From: Verrucomicrobiota bacterium
GTDB taxonomy: Bacteria; Verrucomicrobiota; Verrucomicrobiia; Chthoniobacterales; UBA10450
Direction: 5' to 3'
Assembly: GCA_003218345.1 (NCBI GenBank)
Contig: QHNF01000032.1
Coordinates: 1,186 to 9,184, forward strand
Length of the DNA stretch: 7,999 nt
Below the pieces are notes generated by a model. That model saw only the letters and a program-made list of their open reading frames with translations. It did no database searches and had not been told where the DNA came from. How positions within the stretch are numbered: position 1 is the stretch's first letter; each line of letters opens with the position of its first letter. Both the position numbers and the translations under genes were made by a program. Of the stretch, positions 7,276 to 7,999 are shown one piece after another.

Positions 7276-7999
7276 TTAGCTGCCTGGCTTAGCCAAAACT
7301 GAGCTCGCCGTCGCAAGCAATGATTTGTCTTCGTTATCCGTCAGTCCAGCGAGGAAATAGCGAATCCGCCGAAACGATTGACGCAAAAACAAATCGGCAG
7401 CGAACTGCTCCGGTGGCGCAGAATCGCCGTTTCGCCGCGCGGACTGAAGCTCGGCATCATGACGGCTGAGCACGCAGGTTGAAGCAAAAAGATCCATCGC
7501 CGCATTGGCGATCCGCTCTTGGACAAGCTGCATATCCAGAATCGGCTCGCGATAAGTGATGAGCGCGCGGTTCACGGCGAAATTAAAACGCCAGATCAGG
7601 CGGCCAAGCTGATTAGCAAACGAACGCAGCTCCGTGCTTCGCACCGGAACATCGGGAACCCGAACGGTTGCGCCGAGTCGATGCATTCCCGCGGCCCATG
7701 CGCGGCCGATTCCTGCGCGCGTTGGTTTCAACATGGTGTCGTAAATTTCCTTAAACTCCATTCCCGGGTCGCGCATCCCCACCAGTGCGATGAAAGAAGT
7801 GAGCACTTCGTTTGCGCCTTCTCCGATTTGGTTGATCCGCGCATCGCGCAGCATTCGCTCCAGCGGAAGATCGGTAAAGTACGCCGAGCCGCCATAAATT
7901 TGAAAAGCATCGTTAATCACTTCCCAAAGCCGCTCGGTAGTAAAGACTTTCAGCATGGCGGTCTCAATCATGTAGTCCTCCAGTCCGCGGTCGATTAGC
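7276..7999 (-). CDS. Acyl-CoA dehydrogenase, C-terminal part (5' end outside window)
   Basis: This flavoenzyme family oxidises acyl-CoA thioesters to trans-2-enoyl-CoA using FAD and passes electrons to electron-transfer flavoprotein. The open frame continues past an internal ATG at 7971 to the window edge and adds LIDRGLEDY, so the true start is outside. About 240 residues are visible. The first 90 are the C-terminal helical domain of the family: the ETAMLKVFTTERLWEVIN helix, the QIYGGSAYF turn, LERMLRDARI, and IGEGANEVL, whose EG glutamate occupies the catalytic-base position of the VLCAD/MCAD type. The usual EGT is EGA here. The remaining 150 or so residues form a helical extension, as in the longer VLCAD/ACAD9-like members. 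That extension points to long-chain or membrane-associated relatives, but the substrate cannot be read from the sequence. It is the upstream partner of ilvC. Confidence 0.92.
   Translation of the reverse strand, partial: LIDRGLEDYMIETAMLKVFTTERLWEVINDAFQIYGGSAYFTDLPLERMLRDARINQIGEGANEVLTSFIALVGMRDPGMEFKEIYDTMLKPTRAGIGRAWAAGMHRLGATVRVPDVPVRSTELRSFANQLGRLIWRFNFAVNRALITYREPILDMQLVQERIANAAMDLFASTCVLSRHDAELQSARRNGDSAPPEQFAADLFLRQSFRRIRYFLAGLTDNEDKSLLATASSVLAKPGS

Overview
The window carries five genes or gene fragments with recognisable character. A moderately GC-rich coding style, UvrA, KARI and acyl-CoA dehydrogenase sequence types, few clear Shine-Dalgarno sites, and a short-period repeat encoding a signal peptide all suggest an environmental Gram-negative bacterium. 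A soil member of the Verrucomicrobia (Chthoniobacterales-like) is my best guess. This is inference from sequence style and was not tested by a search.

Left edge (1-480): positions 1-144 hold nothing I can identify. At 145-361, minus strand, lies the broken N-terminal part of a family 2 glycosyltransferase, split by a frameshift and losing family resemblance after about 65 residues. The 119 bases before uvrA contain a perfect 6-bp hairpin but no convincing promoter or LexA site.

Plus-strand block (481-6210): a complete uvrA (excision repair damage sensor) overlaps by four bases (ATGA) a gene for a large exported protein of TPR-type helical repeats. The two are therefore probably cotranscribed and translationally coupled. 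The TPR gene's first codons are a 9-bp-period repeat that builds the signal peptide and can fold over the start codon. After an 88-base gap comes a small gene for a secreted protein of about 59 mature residues with no family I can name.

Minus-strand block (7999-6275): the 3' part of an acyl-CoA dehydrogenase gene enters from the right edge. Two bases after its stop, a TTG codon starts a complete class I ketol-acid reductoisomerase (ilvC). The two blocks converge at 6211-6274. The pairing of an acyl-CoA dehydrogenase with a branched-chain amino acid biosynthesis enzyme is unusual, and a metabolic link between them is only a guess. I see no CRISPR array, tRNA, rRNA, transposase or prophage gene. 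The best leads are the small secreted protein, the repeat-built start region of the TPR gene, the altered zinc module of UvrA and the non-standard active-site loop of the KARI. None of them amounts to evidence for a new multi-gene system.
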